Source: Marivita sp051251565
GTDB taxonomy: Bacteria; Pseudomonadota; Alphaproteobacteria; Rhodobacterales; Rhodobacteraceae
Direction of reading: 5' to 3'
Length of the DNA: 64,000 bases
Assembly: GCF_051251565.1 (NCBI RefSeq)
Contig: NZ_JBPOFB010000003.1
Span: forward strand, 248,001 to 312,000
The notes under the pieces are model-generated. The model saw nothing but the letters and a program-made list of their open reading frames with translations, ran no database searches and was not told where the DNA came from. This document shows positions 17,652 through 26,770 of the stretch, one piece after another. The first letter of the stretch is position 1; every line of letters begins with the position of its first letter. The translations under genes were made by a program, and so were the position numbers.

Positions 17652-18935
17652 ATGGACACGATCTTTGCGCTAACGACAACTCCGGGGAAATCCGGGGTTG
17701 CGGTGATCCGCGTGTCTGGTCCAGGCGCGTTTCAGACATGTAAGCTTTTTGGCTTTGACGTTCCCGTTCCCCGTCAGTCCGCGCTGCGTCGCCTTGTTCA
17801 CGCTGACCAAGGCTTTATCGACGAAGCGCTGGTTTTGGCGTTCTCAGAGGGCGCGAGCTTTACCGGCGAGTCTGTGATCGAACTCCATGTTCATGGGTCA
17901 ATAGCGATCATCAATGCGGTTCTTGATTGTTTGAAAGCTGTAAGCGGTTTTCGCTCGGCAGAAGCGGGGGAATTCACCCGCCGTGCCTTGAACAATGGTC
18001 GCCTGGATCTGACGCAGGTTGAAGCGCTGTCGGATTTGATTGACGCCGAAACAGAGATGCAGCGCAAGCAAGCCCTTAAGGGGTTTACAGGCCGACTCAG
18101 GGAAAAAGCGGAAAGCTGGCGCTCGGAGTTGATCCAAGCACTCTCTTTGCTTGAAGCGACGATTGATTTTGTGGATGAAGAGGTCCCGGTCGACGTGTCT
18201 CATGATGTAAAGCGATTATTGACCGGGGTTATTGAAACCATTGATCGAGAAATTCGAGGTTTCGGTGTCGCAGAACGGGTGCGGTCTGGATTTGAGGTTG
18301 CAATTGTTGGGCCACCTAACGCCGGCAAATCAACACTCTTGAACGCTCTTGCAGGCCGGGATGCCGCGATTACTTCAGAAATTGCGGGCACCACACGGGA
18401 TGTGATCGAAGTTCGGATGGATCTAGGTTCGGTTCCGGTTACTTTTCTTGATACTGCGGGTCTGCGGGAAACATCGGATACGATTGAATCAATAGGTATC
18501 CAACGGGCGGTGAATCGCGCTAAAGCCGCAGACTTGCGTGTGTTTCTAAAGGGCGACGGGGACTTCGGCGATCTTACTCCGTTGAAGGGTGATATCGTTG
18601 TTGATGGTAAATCGGATCTCCGTGCGGATGGTCGGGGTGTTTCGGGTTTGACAGGTGACGGTGTTCATCGATTGGTTGAAGATGTAAAACTGTATCTTTT
18701 GGCGCAGGCAACTTCGGCTGGCCTGGTTTCGCACAAGCGGCAAAACGATGTACTGGTTGAGGGCAGGGGTTTCCTTGCGCGGGCCATGGAATTCTCTGAA
18801 TTCGGTCCCAACCATTACGAGCTGGCATCAGAAGAACTCCGCTCGGCTGTTTTTGAACTTGAACGGCTTGTGGGTCGTGTCGATGTTGAAGATGTGCTAG
18901 ATAAAGTGTTCTCAAGTTTCTGCATCGGAAAGTAA
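17652..18935 (+). CDS. mnmE: tRNA uridine-5-carboxymethylaminomethyl(34) synthesis GTPase MnmE
   Basis: K+-activated GTPase that, with MnmG, modifies wobble uridine 34 of tRNAs. It is 427 aa. The N-terminal formyl-THF-binding domain (IFALTTTPGKSGVAVIRVSG) is followed by the G domain with G1 GPPNAGKST near residue 222, G3 DTAGLRE and a less canonical NKxD position reading DGKSDL. The C-terminal CIGK motif is intact. It sits 3 nt before the mnmG start. Confidence 0.97.
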   Translation: MDTIFALTTTPGKSGVAVIRVSGPGAFQTCKLFGFDVPVPRQSALRRLVHADQGFIDEALVLAFSEGASFTGESVIELHVHGSIAIINAVLDCLKAVSGFRSAEAGEFTRRALNNGRLDLTQVEALSDLIDAETEMQRKQALKGFTGRLREKAESWRSELIQALSLLEATIDFVDEEVPVDVSHDVKRLLTGVIETIDREIRGFGVAERVRSGFEVAIVGPPNAGKSTLLNALAGRDAAITSEIAGTTRDVIEVRMDLGSVPVTFLDTAGLRETSDTIESIGIQRAVNRAKAADLRVFLKGDGDFGDLTPLKGDIVVDGKSDLRADGRGVSGLTGDGVHRLVEDVKLYLLAQATSAGLVSHKRQNDVLVEGRGFLARAMEFSEFGPNHYELASEELRSAVFELERLVGRVDVEDVLDKVFSSFCIGK

Positions 18936-18938
18936 GGA

Positions 18939-20822
18939 GTGTTTCACGTGAAACAATTTGATTTCGATGTCATCGTTGTCGGGGGCGGTCATGCAGGTTG
19001 TGAAGCCGCTCATGCTGCTGCTCGAATGGGAGTTAGAACAGCCTTGGTTACTTTGACCGAGGCTGGAATCGGCGTTATGTCATGTAACCCGGCAATTGGA
19101 GGTCTGGGAAAAGGCCATCTGGTTCGTGAGATTGACGCACTCGACGGTGTGATGGGCCGTGTTGCAGATAAAGCGGGAATACAATTCAGGCTGCTGAATC
19201 GACGGAAAGGGCCCGCGGTGCAGGGCCCGCGCGCGCAGGCAGATCGCAAGATCTACCAAAGTGAGATGCTGGCTGAGACGAAAACGCGCGAAAATCTTGA
19301 TATTGTAATTGGTGAGGTGACTGACCTCGTCTTGGAGGGTGAGGTTGTTTGTGGCGTAAAGATCGACCATGATCAGACGCTGACCGCCTCATCTGTTATC
19401 CTGACGACGGGAACATTCTTGCGAGGGATCATCCACATTGGGGATCAAAAGATCTCTGGTGGCAGGATGGGCGAAAAGCCATCTAACGAACTTGCTAAAA
19501 CGTTGGAGTCATTTGAACTTCCGCTTGGGCGCTTGAAGACTGGAACTCCACCGAGATTGGATGGTCGGACAATCAATTGGGACGGCTTAGATGAACAGCC
19601 GGGGGATGATGATCCGGTCATGTTTTCTTTCCTGTCCAAAGCGCCTCAGGCGCGGCAGGTATCTTGCGCGATCACCCATACGAATGAGCGGACACATCAA
19701 ATTATTCGAGACAACCTTGGCCGTTCTGCGATGTATGGCGGGCATATCGGCGGTGTTGGTCCTCGATATTGCCCCTCAATTGAGGACAAGGTCCTACGCT
19801 TTGCAGATAAAACCTCGCATCAAATCTTCTTGGAGCCCGAGGGAATTGACGACTATACGATTTATCCCAACGGTATCTCAACGTCGCTGCCAGAGGATGT
19901 TCAGCTCGACTATGTGCGGTCCATCAAGGGTCTTGAAAAGGCCGAGATTTTGCAACCTGGTTATGCGATTGAATATGATTACATTGATCCACGTGCGTTA
20001 AGATTGGATCTTTCTCTTAAAAATCGAGAGGGTCTGTACCTTGCCGGTCAAATTAACGGCACTACTGGTTATGAAGAGGCGGCGGCACAAGGCCTTGTGG
20101 CCGGATTGAATGCTGCTCGGCGTGCGCAAGGCGGCGATCCGACCACTTTTAGCCGGTCTGACAGCTATATTGGTGTAATGATTGATGATCTAACGTCCCG
20201 AGGTGTGTCCGAACCGTACCGAATGTTCACGTCTCGGGCAGAATACCGCCTGTCTTTGCGTGCAGACAATGCAGACCAAAGACTGACACCTCTTGGTATT
20301 GAGCTTGGATGTGTTTCCGAGGCGCGCAGCGCCGCGTTCATGGCTAAAATGGCAAAGCTGGAAACAGGTAAAGGCTTGCTTGATGCGCTCACGGTAACGT
20401 CTCGGCAATTGGTCGATGCGGGTGTTGTTATTTCACAGGATGGAGCCAGGCGGAGTGGGTTTGAAGCTTTGTCTGTTGAGGCCGTGAGTTGGGATGCTTT
20501 GGCTTCCATTGCACCGGATTTGGATATGATTGATACGGATACGAAAGATCAGCTGTCAAAAGATGCCCTCTATGCGAACTATATTGATAGGCAGTCCAAG
20601 GATATCGAAGCGCTTCGTCGTGATGAGGGGCACGTGATTCCATCTGATTTTGATTTTTCCGCAATTGAAGGCCTTTCGAACGAGTTGAAATTGAAGCTTT
20701 CCAGATCCAAACCGGGAAACATCTCACAAGCTTCTCGCATCGATGGGATGACACCGTCTGGGCTGTTATTGATTTTGTCTCGGCTCCGTGCGCTACCAAA
20801 GCAAGAGAAAGCCGTTGGATGA
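18939..20822 (+). CDS. mnmG: tRNA uridine-5-carboxymethylaminomethyl(34) synthesis enzyme MnmG (GidA)
   Basis: FAD/NADH enzyme partner of MnmE. It is 627 aa. FAD motif VIVVGGGHAGCEAAHAAARMG at the N terminus, followed by SCNPAIGGLGKGHLVREIDA and PPRLDGRTI; the C-terminal tRNA-binding end is A-S-R-I-D-G-M-T-P. The start is GTG 18939 with AAGGA immediately upstream; the first codons (MFHVKQ) are formed by a parS site. The stop overlaps the rsmG start as ATGA. Base composition is visibly more AT-rich than in the photosynthesis genes. Confidence 0.97.
   Translation: MFHVKQFDFDVIVVGGGHAGCEAAHAAARMGVRTALVTLTEAGIGVMSCNPAIGGLGKGHLVREIDALDGVMGRVADKAGIQFRLLNRRKGPAVQGPRAQADRKIYQSEMLAETKTRENLDIVIGEVTDLVLEGEVVCGVKIDHDQTLTASSVILTTGTFLRGIIHIGDQKISGGRMGEKPSNELAKTLESFELPLGRLKTGTPPRLDGRTINWDGLDEQPGDDDPVMFSFLSKAPQARQVSCAITHTNERTHQIIRDNLGRSAMYGGHIGGVGPRYCPSIEDKVLRFADKTSHQIFLEPEGIDDYTIYPNGISTSLPEDVQLDYVRSIKGLEKAEILQPGYAIEYDYIDPRALRLDLSLKNREGLYLAGQINGTTGYEEAAAQGLVAGLNAARRAQGGDPTTFSRSDSYIGVMIDDLTSRGVSEPYRMFTSRAEYRLSLRADNADQRLTPLGIELGCVSEARSAAFMAKMAKLETGKGLLDALTVTSRQLVDAGVVISQDGARRSGFEALSVEAVSWDALASIAPDLDMIDTDTKDQLSKDALYANYIDRQSKDIEALRRDEGHVIPSDFDFSAIEGLSNELKLKLSRSKPGNISQASRIDGMTPSGLLLILSRLRALPKQEKAVG
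18940..18955. promoter_or_regulatory. parS centromere site 1
   Basis: Perfect 16-bp palindrome TGTTTCACGTGAAACA, identical to the universal chromosomal parS consensus bound by ParB. It starts at the second base of the mnmG GTG start codon and encodes residues 1-6 (MFHVKQ). Confidence 0.95.
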
Positions 20823-21406
20823 ATGTTTCACGTGAAACACAGGATAGGCTTGATGTTTATCTTCAACTTCTCAAGAAGTGGTCTCCCAAAATAAACTTGG
20901 TTTCTAGCGCTTCATTGAAGGATGCAGGCCAAAGGCATTTTGCCGATTCTCTTCAAGTCGCATCGTTGTGTCCACCAGATGCTAAACGGTGGGTTGATCT
21001 TGGTTCTGGTGGGGGATTCCCAGGAGCTGTGGTAGCGATAGTTCTGTCGTCACAAGGTCTCGATGTTGCTCTGGTCGAGAGCGATCAGCGCAAAGCGACC
21101 TTTCTGAGAACTGTTTCACGTGAAACAAAAACAAAGTTTACAGTTATTGCGAAGCGAATTGAGGACATCCCACCTCTTGAGGCAGATGTATTAAGCGCAA
21201 GGGCGTTGAAAGATTTGACTGGGCTTCTGGGTTTTGCAGAATATCACATGTCCCAGAGTGGAACAGCGTTGTTCCAAAAAGGGGGCACATGGCAGGAAGA
21301 GGTTTCACAAGCGCAAAAGAAGTGGCGATTCACTTGTGAAGCTCATACAAGTTTGACGCAGTCAGACGCTGCAATTTTGCAGATAGGAGGTCTTTCTCGT
21401 GTATGA
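20819..21406 (+). CDS. rsmG: 16S rRNA (guanine527-N7)-methyltransferase RsmG (GidB)
   Basis: SAM-dependent methyltransferase acting on 16S rRNA G527. It is 195 aa, with the SAM-binding motif VDLGSGGGFPGAVVAIVL near residue 60 and ESDQRKATFLRTVSRET following. The ATG overlaps the mnmG stop. Two parS sites lie inside it, both read in the frame VSRET. Its 3' end overlaps the GTG start of parA by 8 nt. Confidence 0.96.
   Translation: MNVSRETQDRLDVYLQLLKKWSPKINLVSSASLKDAGQRHFADSLQVASLCPPDAKRWVDLGSGGGFPGAVVAIVLSSQGLDVALVESDQRKATFLRTVSRETKTKFTVIAKRIEDIPPLEADVLSARALKDLTGLLGFAEYHMSQSGTALFQKGGTWQEEVSQAQKKWRFTCEAHTSLTQSDAAILQIGGLSRV
20824..20839. promoter_or_regulatory. parS centromere site 2
   Basis: Perfect TGTTTCACGTGAAACA at codons 2-7 of rsmG (NVSRET). 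Same ParB-binding consensus as the other two sites. Confidence 0.95.
21112..21127. promoter_or_regulatory. parS centromere site 3
   Basis: Perfect TGTTTCACGTGAAACA inside rsmG, encoding TVSRETK just after the SAM-binding region. It is 288 bp from site 2, so ParB could spread over and bridge the cluster. Confidence 0.95.
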
Positions 21407-22211
21407 TCCAACACGTCCTCCCGGACCAAAAATTATTGCCATAGCCAATCAAAAGGGTGGCGTAGGTAAAACGACCACCGCGATTAACTTTGCGTCTGCA
21501 CTCGCCGAAATCGGTCAAAAAGTTCTTTTGGTCGACCTTGATCCGCAAGGTAACGCGTCCACAGGCTTGGGTGTGATGCCAGAGGATCGGCATGCGACGA
21601 CGTATGATCTGCTTCTCGATGATTTTCCGCTCGGTGACATCATATGCCGTACGGCACAAGAAAACCTAAGTCTCGTGCCATCAACCACAGACTTAAGCTC
21701 TGCTGATATTGAGCTTATCGCTAACGAAAAGCGCAGTTTTTTGCTACATGATGCGTTGCGGCAAACAGATATGGATGGGTTTGCGTTCAATTTTGTTCTT
21801 ATCGATTGTCCGCCGTCGCTGAATCTTTTGACAGTAAACGCGATGGTGGCATCGCATTCCGTTCTTGTCCCGCTCCAAAGTGAATTTTTTGCTCTTGAGG
21901 GGCTTAGCCAGCTGATGCTCACAATTCGAGAGGTGCGCCAGTCTGCGAACCCGAATTTGCGGATCGAAGGGGTTGTTTTGACAATGTACGATGCGCGCAA
22001 TAACTTGTCTCAGCAGGTAGAAACCGACGCGCGGGACAATCTTGGGGATCTCGTGTTCAAAACGGTTATTCCACGAAATGTACGGGTGAGCGAAGCGCCG
22101 TCATACGCGATGTCCGTTCTCGAGTATGATACCTCCTCAAAAGGAGCGATTGCCTACCGCGCCTTGGCACGAGAGTTTTTGGGCAAGCAAGAAACAATGT
22201 CAGCGGCGTAG
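21399..22211 (+). CDS. parA: Chromosome partitioning ATPase ParA (Soj)
   Basis: Deviant Walker ATPase that moves ParB-parS complexes. It is 270 aa. The Walker A motif IANQKGGVGKTTTAINFA is near residue 18, VDLDPQGN follows and LIDCPPSLN is near 130. The start GTG 21399 follows AGGAGG by 8-9 nt, inside the rsmG end. It forms the segregation operon with parB and the parS sites upstream. Confidence 0.97.
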   Translation: MYDPTRPPGPKIIAIANQKGGVGKTTTAINFASALAEIGQKVLLVDLDPQGNASTGLGVMPEDRHATTYDLLLDDFPLGDIICRTAQENLSLVPSTTDLSSADIELIANEKRSFLLHDALRQTDMDGFAFNFVLIDCPPSLNLLTVNAMVASHSVLVPLQSEFFALEGLSQLMLTIREVRQSANPNLRIEGVVLTMYDARNNLSQQVETDARDNLGDLVFKTVIPRNVRVSEAPSYAMSVLEYDTSSKGAIAYRALAREFLGKQETMSAA

Positions 22212-22220
22212 GGGAAGATC

Positions 22221-23129
22221 GTGTCTGATAAAAAAGAGCAGCGCCGAGGCCTTGGCCGTGGATTGTCCGCTTTGATGGCGGATATTGAGCCAAATGCAGA
22301 GATTGATACACAGGCAAGCCGTCGCTCGACGCGAACATTGCCTGTTGACCAGCTTTTCCCAAATCCAGATCAGCCGCGCCGTCGTTTTGACCCCGATGCA
22401 TTGGAGGATTTGACAAATTCCATCCGAAGCAAGGGTGTCATCCAGCCTCTGATCGTGCGGCAGCGTGGATCGTCTGATACGCAATTTGAGATCGTTGCGG
22501 GCGAACGCCGGTGGCGTGCGGCGCAAGCTGCTGGAGTTCACGAGGTTCCAGTCGTTGTGCGCGAGTTTTCAGATGAAGACGTGCTTGAAATCGCAATCAT
22601 TGAGAATATCCAACGGGCTGATTTGAATGCGATTGAAGAGGCAGCTGGTTATGACCAGCTGATGGGCCGATTTGGTCACACTCAAGAAAAGCTTGCGCAG
22701 GCCTTAGGCAAAAGTCGGAGCCATATCGCTAACCTTCTGCGCTTGTTGACCTTGCCTGACGCAGTGAAAAAGGCGGTTGCCGATGGAAATCTGACCGCTG
22801 GGCATGCCCGCGCATTGGTAACAGCGCCCGATCCGGTTGTCCTTGCTGGCGAAGTCATGCGTCGTAGCTTGTCTGTGCGGGAAACCGAGAAGTTGGTCAA
22901 GGATGCGTTGAATCCAGACGCTACACCAAAAAAGGCATCTATGTCGCCATCCTCTGGCGGGTCAAAAGATGCAGACACCAAGGCACTTGAGGCCGATTTA
23001 TCCGCCGCTTTGGGAATGAAAGTATCGATCAATCATGCTGCGGGAAAAGAATCCGGATCTGTGATGATCAGCTACGACAGCCTCGAAGATCTTGACGCGT
23101 TGTGCATGGTCCTGAGCGCGGCGCGCTGA
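22221..23129 (+). CDS. parB: Chromosome partitioning protein ParB
   Basis: parS-binding CTPase-type partition protein. It is 302 aa. The N-terminal ParA-contact motif RRGLGRGLSALMAD, the ParB/Srx CTP-binding region (PVDQLFPNPDQPRRRF, GERRWRAAQ, ENIQRADLNAIEEA) and the HTH LAQALGKSRSHIANLLRLL are all present. The C-terminal dimerisation domain follows a Ser/Lys linker. GTG start with AGGGGAAG upstream. It is convergent with hemW, with 1 nt between the stops. Confidence 0.97.
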   Translation: MSDKKEQRRGLGRGLSALMADIEPNAEIDTQASRRSTRTLPVDQLFPNPDQPRRRFDPDALEDLTNSIRSKGVIQPLIVRQRGSSDTQFEIVAGERRWRAAQAAGVHEVPVVVREFSDEDVLEIAIIENIQRADLNAIEEAAGYDQLMGRFGHTQEKLAQALGKSRSHIANLLRLLTLPDAVKKAVADGNLTAGHARALVTAPDPVVLAGEVMRRSLSVRETEKLVKDALNPDATPKKASMSPSSGGSKDADTKALEADLSAALGMKVSINHAAGKESGSVMISYDSLEDLDALCMVLSAAR

Positions 23130-23130
23130 C

Positions 23131-24276
23131 TTAGCTTTTTGCCAGTTGTGCAATCAGATGGTTGAGAAAAGGGCGGCCCAGTGCGGTTGCCCCGATCCTG
23201 TTATCTTGTCGCCAGATCATCCCATCTTTCAGAAGGCGATCGAACCGTGGCCAATCAATAAGATTGGCAATATCCCCGATATCTAGACCATCTATGAGAC
23301 GCAGCCCCATGATGAGGCGTTCGTCCTCAATATCTAGCTGTGATAACTCTGTTGATATCTTTATACCCGAGCCTCCAGATACGGCTTTCAACCAGGCTTC
23401 TGGCTGCTTCCAGCATTCAGTTGCAAAGCGGCGCCCGTTGAGCGTTAGACGACCATGCGCACCGGGACCGATGCCCGCGTAATCCCCGCCGCGCCAGTAT
23501 AGTAGGTTATGCCGGGATTCAGTGCCGGGTCGGGCATGATTTGACACTTCATAGGCGACAAACCCCGCCCGTTCGCAGATCTCTTGCGTCAGATCGTATA
23601 GGTCAGCGCCAAGATCATCTGTCGGCAATCCCTTCAACGATCCCCGTTGCGCGCGATCCCAAAACGCTGTGCCTTCTTCGATTGTGAGCTGGTACAGTGA
23701 CAGGTGATCAACGGCCATGTCCAAGGCGGTGCCCAATTCATGCCGCCAGTCGTCTAGCGTTTGATTCTGACGTGCATAGATGAGGTCAAAACTCACGCGC
23801 TCAAAGAATTGTCGTGCCAAAGAAAAGGCTGTTTGGGCCTCTTTAACGCTGTGAAGTCGACCGAGTTTGACCAAATCGGGCTTGTTTAGAGATTGGATAC
23901 CAAGGGATACGCGGTTCACGCCATGTCTAGCGTAGCCTTCGAAGCGATGCGCTTCCACGGACGTTGGGTTTGCTTCAAGGGTGATCTCGATGTCGTTGGA
24001 AAAATCCCAGACGTCGCGCGCTGTTGCTAGGACCGTTGCAACGGCCGAGGGCTCCATCAGGCTCGGTGTGCCGCCGCCAAAGAAGATTGATGACAAAACA
24101 CGAGGGCCAGTTTTTGCGCCGGTTCTACGGATTTCTGCCGCCAGGGCGTCTGCCCAAATGGATTGATCAACTTCGGCTCTAACGTGGCTGTTAAAGTCAC
24201 AATACGGGCATTTTGCGGCGCAGAAAGGCCAGTGGACATAAAGGCCAAAGCCCCGCTCTTGCCAAAGTTCAGGCAA
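23131..24276 (-). CDS. hemW: Radical SAM heme chaperone HemW
   Basis: Radical-SAM protein related to HemN that binds and transfers heme; often misnamed coproporphyrinogen oxidase. The cluster-binding motif CAAKCPYCDF (CxxxCxxC) is near residue 16. The family sequences FFGGGTPSLM, ANPTS, RVSLGIQSL and LSLYQLTIEEGT follow. The frame is open to 24429, but family homology begins at LPELWQERGFGLYVHWPF and no ATG lies between. TTG 24276, overlapping the rdgB stop by 8 nt, is the best start (381 aa). Confidence 0.9.
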   Translation of the reverse strand: MPELWQERGFGLYVHWPFCAAKCPYCDFNSHVRAEVDQSIWADALAAEIRRTGAKTGPRVLSSIFFGGGTPSLMEPSAVATVLATARDVWDFSNDIEITLEANPTSVEAHRFEGYARHGVNRVSLGIQSLNKPDLVKLGRLHSVKEAQTAFSLARQFFERVSFDLIYARQNQTLDDWRHELGTALDMAVDHLSLYQLTIEEGTAFWDRAQRGSLKGLPTDDLGADLYDLTQEICERAGFVAYEVSNHARPGTESRHNLLYWRGGDYAGIGPGAHGRLTLNGRRFATECWKQPEAWLKAVSGGSGIKISTELSQLDIEDERLIMGLRLIDGLDIGDIANLIDWPRFDRLLKDGMIWRQDNRIGATALGRPFLNHLIAQLAKS

Positions 24277-24880
24277 AGCATCCCGCCACGAATTTACGGA
24301 ACGCGTCTGCGCGGTGGCTGATTTTGTTCTTTTCCCAGCGATCCATTTCCCCGAAAGTAATGTCATATCCGTCGGGCTGGAACACTGGGTCGTAGCCGTG
24401 GCCCTGATTACCGCGCATGGGCCACACAAGTTGACCGCTCATTGTGCCGGGGAACACTTCGTCATGTCCATCCGGCCACGCTAGAACAAGTGTACAGCAA
24501 AAGCGGCCCGTCCAGGGCGCGGGAACGCCCGACATAAGGATCGCGGCGTTTGCCTTTTCCATTGCCATGACAAAGTCACGACCTGTTTCTGTTTCTGCCC
24601 AATCGGCGGTATAAACGCCAGGTGCGCCGTTCAAAGCGTCAATCTCAAGACCGCTGTCATCCGATAGGGCGGGCAGGCCCGTTGCCTTGGCGGCCGCATG
24701 GGCTTTGAGGCGCGCATTTTCTACAAATGTCGTGCCGTCCTCAACGGGTTCGGGTAGGTTCATCTCGGCCGCACCAACGACCGAGACTCCGTAGTCCTTC
24801 AAAAGATCCGCGATTTCTTCGAGCTTGCCCGCATTGTGGGTCGCCACCAAAAGCCGCTTACCTTCGAATTTGCGTGTCAT
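24269..24880 (-). CDS. rdgB: XTP/dITP diphosphatase RdgB (Ham1)
   Basis: House-cleaning pyrophosphatase for ITP, XTP and dITP. It is 203 aa. The motif LLVATHNAGKLEEI is near the N terminus, and the metal-binding SDDSGLEIDALNGAPGVYTADWA near residue 70. DPVFQPDGYDITFGEM is near the C terminus. It overlaps rph by 4 nt upstream and hemW by 8 nt downstream, giving the leftward operon rph-rdgB-hemW. Confidence 0.96.
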   Translation of the reverse strand: MTRKFEGKRLLVATHNAGKLEEIADLLKDYGVSVVGAAEMNLPEPVEDGTTFVENARLKAHAAAKATGLPALSDDSGLEIDALNGAPGVYTADWAETETGRDFVMAMEKANAAILMSGVPAPWTGRFCCTLVLAWPDGHDEVFPGTMSGQLVWPMRGNQGHGYDPVFQPDGYDITFGEMDRWEKNKISHRADAFRKFVAGCFA

Positions 24881-25590
24881 TCTGTTGCCTTGATCTGAAG
24901 CGCAACGAGTTCCTGAATGCCAGCGTCGGCCAGATCTAAGAGTTGGTTCATCTGATCGCGCGAGAAGGTGGACCCTTCGGCCGACATTTGCACCTCGATC
25001 AACTGACCGTCACCGCGCAGGATGAAGTTACCATCGACGCCAGCTTCGGAGTCCTCGGGGTAATCAAGGTCAAGAACAGCCTGACCCGCGTAAATCCCAC
25101 AGCTTACCGCAGCAACTGGAGAAATAAGCGGATCTGTTTTTACATCCCCAACCTTCATCAGCTTGTTGACGGCAAGGCGCAGCGCAACCCAACCGCCTGT
25201 AATCGACGCACAGCGTGTGCCGCCATCGGCTTGAATCACGTCACAGTCGATGCTGATCTGGCGTTCGCCAAGCGCAACGCGGTCAACGCCGGCGCGCAGG
25301 CTGCGGCCAATGAGGCGTTGAATCTCAACTGTGCGGCCTTGCTGCTTGCCAGCAGAGCTTTCGCGGCGCATCCGGCTCGTGGTCGAACGGGGCAGCATGC
25401 CATATTCTGCGGTCACCCATCCAAGGCCAGATCCCTTGATAAAAGGCGGTACGCGGTCTTCGATTGTGGCGGTGCAAAGAACATGGGTATCTCCCATACG
25501 GATCATGCAAGATCCCTCTGCGTGCTTACTGATCCCGGTTTCGATTGAAACCGCGCGCATTTCGCTTAATTTCCGTCCTGACGGTCGCAT
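24877..25590 (-). CDS. rph: Ribonuclease PH
   Basis: Phosphorolytic 3' exoribonuclease trimming tRNA 3' ends. It is 237 aa, full length for the family. It starts MRPSGRKLSEMR; GLGWVTAEYGMLPRST and RTVEIQRLIGRSLRAGVD are near 54-95, and DCDVIQADGGTRCASITG is near 115. First gene of the rph-rdgB-hemW operon; divergent from hrcA across 105 bp. Confidence 0.97.
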   Translation of the reverse strand: MRPSGRKLSEMRAVSIETGISKHAEGSCMIRMGDTHVLCTATIEDRVPPFIKGSGLGWVTAEYGMLPRSTTSRMRRESSAGKQQGRTVEIQRLIGRSLRAGVDRVALGERQISIDCDVIQADGGTRCASITGGWVALRLAVNKLMKVGDVKTDPLISPVAAVSCGIYAGQAVLDLDYPEDSEAGVDGNFILRGDGQLIEVQMSAEGSTFSRDQMNQLLDLADAGIQELVALQIKATE

Positions 25591-25695
25591 GGCATATCCC
25601 TTTGATTGCCGTGTACGGATACAGTTAGGCTTTCGGGTTTCGCAACCCCATAGTCTGGCATACGTAGAACCGTATCAGCAAGATGAGGTGAGGGA

Positions 25696-26766
25696 TTGAG
25701 CGACGGATCAAAACTTCTGGACGAAATGAATGATCGCTCGCGCGAGGTGTTCCGTAAGGTCGTCGAAGGCTATCTGTCCAACGGAGAACCTGTCGGTTCA
25801 CGGACATTGACCAGGACGCTTGATGAAAAAGTGTCAGCGGCCACAATCCGCAACGTCATGCAGGACCTTGAATTTCTGGGTTTGCTGGACAGCCCCCATA
25901 TCAGCGCCGGGCGAATTCCAACGCAGCTGGGCTTGCGCATGTTTGTGGACGGCTTGCTTGAGGTTCGCGATCTGGATCAGGACGACCGCCAGAAGATCGA
26001 CGCAACCGTCTCTAGCAACAGCCAAGATGTTGGATCTGTGCTTGATCGTGTCGGAGCGGCGCTGTCTGGGGTTACGCATGGTGCATCGCTTGTTCTGACG
26101 CCAAAACACGAAGCTGCTATAAAGCATATCGAATTTGTTCCTGTCGGTGGGGATCAGGCGCTTGTGGTTCTGGTGTTCACCGATGGCCATGTTGAAAACC
26201 GTCTGTTCACACCACCACCCGGGCAAACACCCAGTTCCATGCGCGAAGCGGCGAACTTTCTGAACGCGCTGGTCGAGGGTAAAACCCTGTCCGACCTGCG
26301 GCGCACGATCAAAGACGACATCGCGCTGAAGCGTCGGGAGCTTGATTCCCTCGCCGCGATCCTTGTGGAACAGGGGCTCGCCATGTGGGACGAAAACGGC
26401 GACATGTCGGGCCGTTTGATCGTACGGGGCAGATCAAATCTGCTGGCAGAAGACGCCCACGCAGAAGAGCTTGACCGGATCAGACAGTTGTTTGATGATC
26501 TTGAGCGCAAGCGCGACATCGCAGAATTCCTCGAATTGACCGAACAGGGCGACGGTGTGCGCATTTTTATCGGGTCTGAGAACAAACTTTTCTCACTTTC
26601 GGGTTCCTCTTTGGTCGTGTCTCCATATATGAACGCTGACCGTAAGATTATCGGTGCGGTGGGGGTCATTGGCCCGACACGCCTAAACTATGGGCGGATC
26701 GTTCCGATTGTAGACTACACCGCGCAGCTCGTCGGGAAACTCCTCGGCGACCGCAACCAAGGGTAA
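25696..26766 (+). CDS. hrcA: Heat-inducible transcription repressor HrcA
   Basis: Repressor that binds CIRCE operators of groESL/dnaK-type operons. It is 356 aa, with an N-terminal winged helix (EPVGSRTLTR, SAATIRNVMQDLEFLGLLDSPHISAGRIPT), a GAF-like domain and the C-terminal end MNADRKIIGAVGVIGPTRLNYGRIVPIVDYTA. The start is TTG 25696 after GAGGTGAGGGA. No CIRCE inverted repeat (GCACTC-N9-GAGTGC) is seen upstream, so autoregulation by itself is not evident here. grpE follows after 4 nt. Confidence 0.95.
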   Translation: MSDGSKLLDEMNDRSREVFRKVVEGYLSNGEPVGSRTLTRTLDEKVSAATIRNVMQDLEFLGLLDSPHISAGRIPTQLGLRMFVDGLLEVRDLDQDDRQKIDATVSSNSQDVGSVLDRVGAALSGVTHGASLVLTPKHEAAIKHIEFVPVGGDQALVVLVFTDGHVENRLFTPPPGQTPSSMREAANFLNALVEGKTLSDLRRTIKDDIALKRRELDSLAAILVEQGLAMWDENGDMSGRLIVRGRSNLLAEDAHAEELDRIRQLFDDLERKRDIAEFLELTEQGDGVRIFIGSENKLFSLSGSSLVVSPYMNADRKIIGAVGVIGPTRLNYGRIVPIVDYTAQLVGKLLGDRNQG

Positions 26767-26770
26767 CGAG

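Noticed and set aside
25591..25695. CIRCE operator upstream of hrcA
   Set aside because: No GCACTC-N9-GAGTGC-like inverted repeat was found in the hrcA-rph gap.
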